7,816 bases of DNA from Chitinophagaceae bacterium. Its GTDB lineage: Bacteria; Bacteroidota; Bacteroidia; Chitinophagales; Chitinophagaceae. A program made the position numbers and the translations under genes. The notes under the pieces were generated by a model. That model made no database searches and was not told where the DNA came from. It saw only the letters and a list, made by a program, of their open reading frames with translations. Each line of letters begins with the position of its first letter. Within the stretch, counting starts at the first letter, position 1. Shown here piece by piece: positions 7,564 through 7,816 of the stretch. The stretch lies in assembly GCA_003489485.1 (NCBI GenBank), contig DNMB01000176.1, forward strand, positions 1-7,816, written 5' to 3'.

Positions 7564-7816
7564 ATGGCAGAGTCTAAGTCTTTTTACTACCAGCAAAAAA
7601 AAATTTATTGCAGGATCAGTGGGTCGGGCCCCTGCGTTGTGCTGTTGCACGGCTTTGGAGAAACCGGCTCGGTATGGGACCAACAACTGCCATTTCTTGC
7701 AAAGCACTACTCGGTACTCGTTCCTGACTTGCCCGGATCGGGCGCTTCCGACGCAATCGATGATATGAGTATGGAGGGGCTGGCTGCCTGTATGGCGGCA
7801 CTGGTTCAGGATCACA
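7564..7816 (+). CDS. Alpha/beta hydrolase, N-terminal part (3' end outside the window)
   Basis: An ATG at 7564, six bases after the lnt stop, opens a frame that stays open to the window edge: 84 complete residues. It reads as the N terminus of an alpha/beta-hydrolase of the MenH/esterase-like kind. After a short first strand pair (KKIYCRISGSGP) comes strand VVLLHG with the oxyanion-loop motif HGFGE (His29 to Glu33), then WDQQLPFLAKHYSVLVPDLPGSGASD, the usual strand-4 region with D-x-P-G-x-G. The nucleophile elbow (GxSxG), the acid and the histidine would lie downstream, so activity and substrate cannot be judged. There is no signal peptide, suggesting a cytoplasmic enzyme. The tight spacing implies co-transcription with lnt and guaB. 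Such genes are often called haloperoxidase, lipase or MenH without proof; I do not assign one. Confidence 0.85.
   Translation, partial: MAESKSFYYQQKKIYCRISGSGPCVVLLHGFGETGSVWDQQLPFLAKHYSVLVPDLPGSGASDAIDDMSMEGLAACMAALVQDH

Noticed and set aside
7045..7815. 256-residue open frame on the - strand across the end of lnt and the hydrolase start
   Set aside because: It lies opposite two well-supported genes, has low-complexity shadow-like composition, and shows no recognisable domain.

Overview
The window reads as ordinary chromosomal DNA from a member of the Bacteroidota, most likely near the Chitinophagaceae. Four signs support this: a secreted protein ending in a gliding-motility-type (CHU_C, type B) type IX secretion sorting domain; an OmpA-family protein with the domain order of the type IX component PorE; promoter-like TAnnTTTG boxes; and start codons without Shine-Dalgarno sequences. 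Base composition looks close to balanced and similar throughout. All six genes are on the + strand and nearly the whole window is coding. No RNA gene, insertion sequence, CRISPR array or sign of recent transfer was seen.

Layout: (1) bases 2-1195, the 3' part of a gene for an envelope protein with beta-propeller repeats, a carboxypeptidase-regulatory-like domain and an OmpA peptidoglycan-binding domain. (2) 1238-2353, dprA, the DNA-processing protein of natural transformation. (3) 2382-4412, a large, cysteine-rich secreted protein with a new-looking N-terminal domain, two tandem Ig-like repeats, two PKD-like domains and the type B sorting domain. (4) 4476-5966, guaB (IMP dehydrogenase), preceded by a near-ideal Bacteroidota promoter. 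(5) 5914-7557, lnt (apolipoprotein N-acyltransferase), overlapping guaB by 53 bases or starting 13 bases after it, depending on the start codon. (6) 7564 to the window end, the 5' part of an alpha/beta hydrolase gene 6 bases after lnt.

guaB-lnt-hydrolase looks like one transcription unit driven from the promoter at 4442-4472. The first three genes are also closely spaced and co-directional; a possible second promoter inside the 3' end of dprA could drive the secreted protein on its own. Functionally, the OmpA/PorE-like protein and the type B cargo point to type IX secretion at the cell surface, Lnt finishes lipoprotein maturation in the inner membrane, and dprA and guaB are housekeeping or competence genes.

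I found no clearly undescribed system. The best leads are the four-cysteine repeat pair in the secreted protein, the very short or absent leader of guaB, and a strong codon-context bias: Ile is written ATC and almost never ATT after a G-ending codon, which makes GATC about twice as common as chance.
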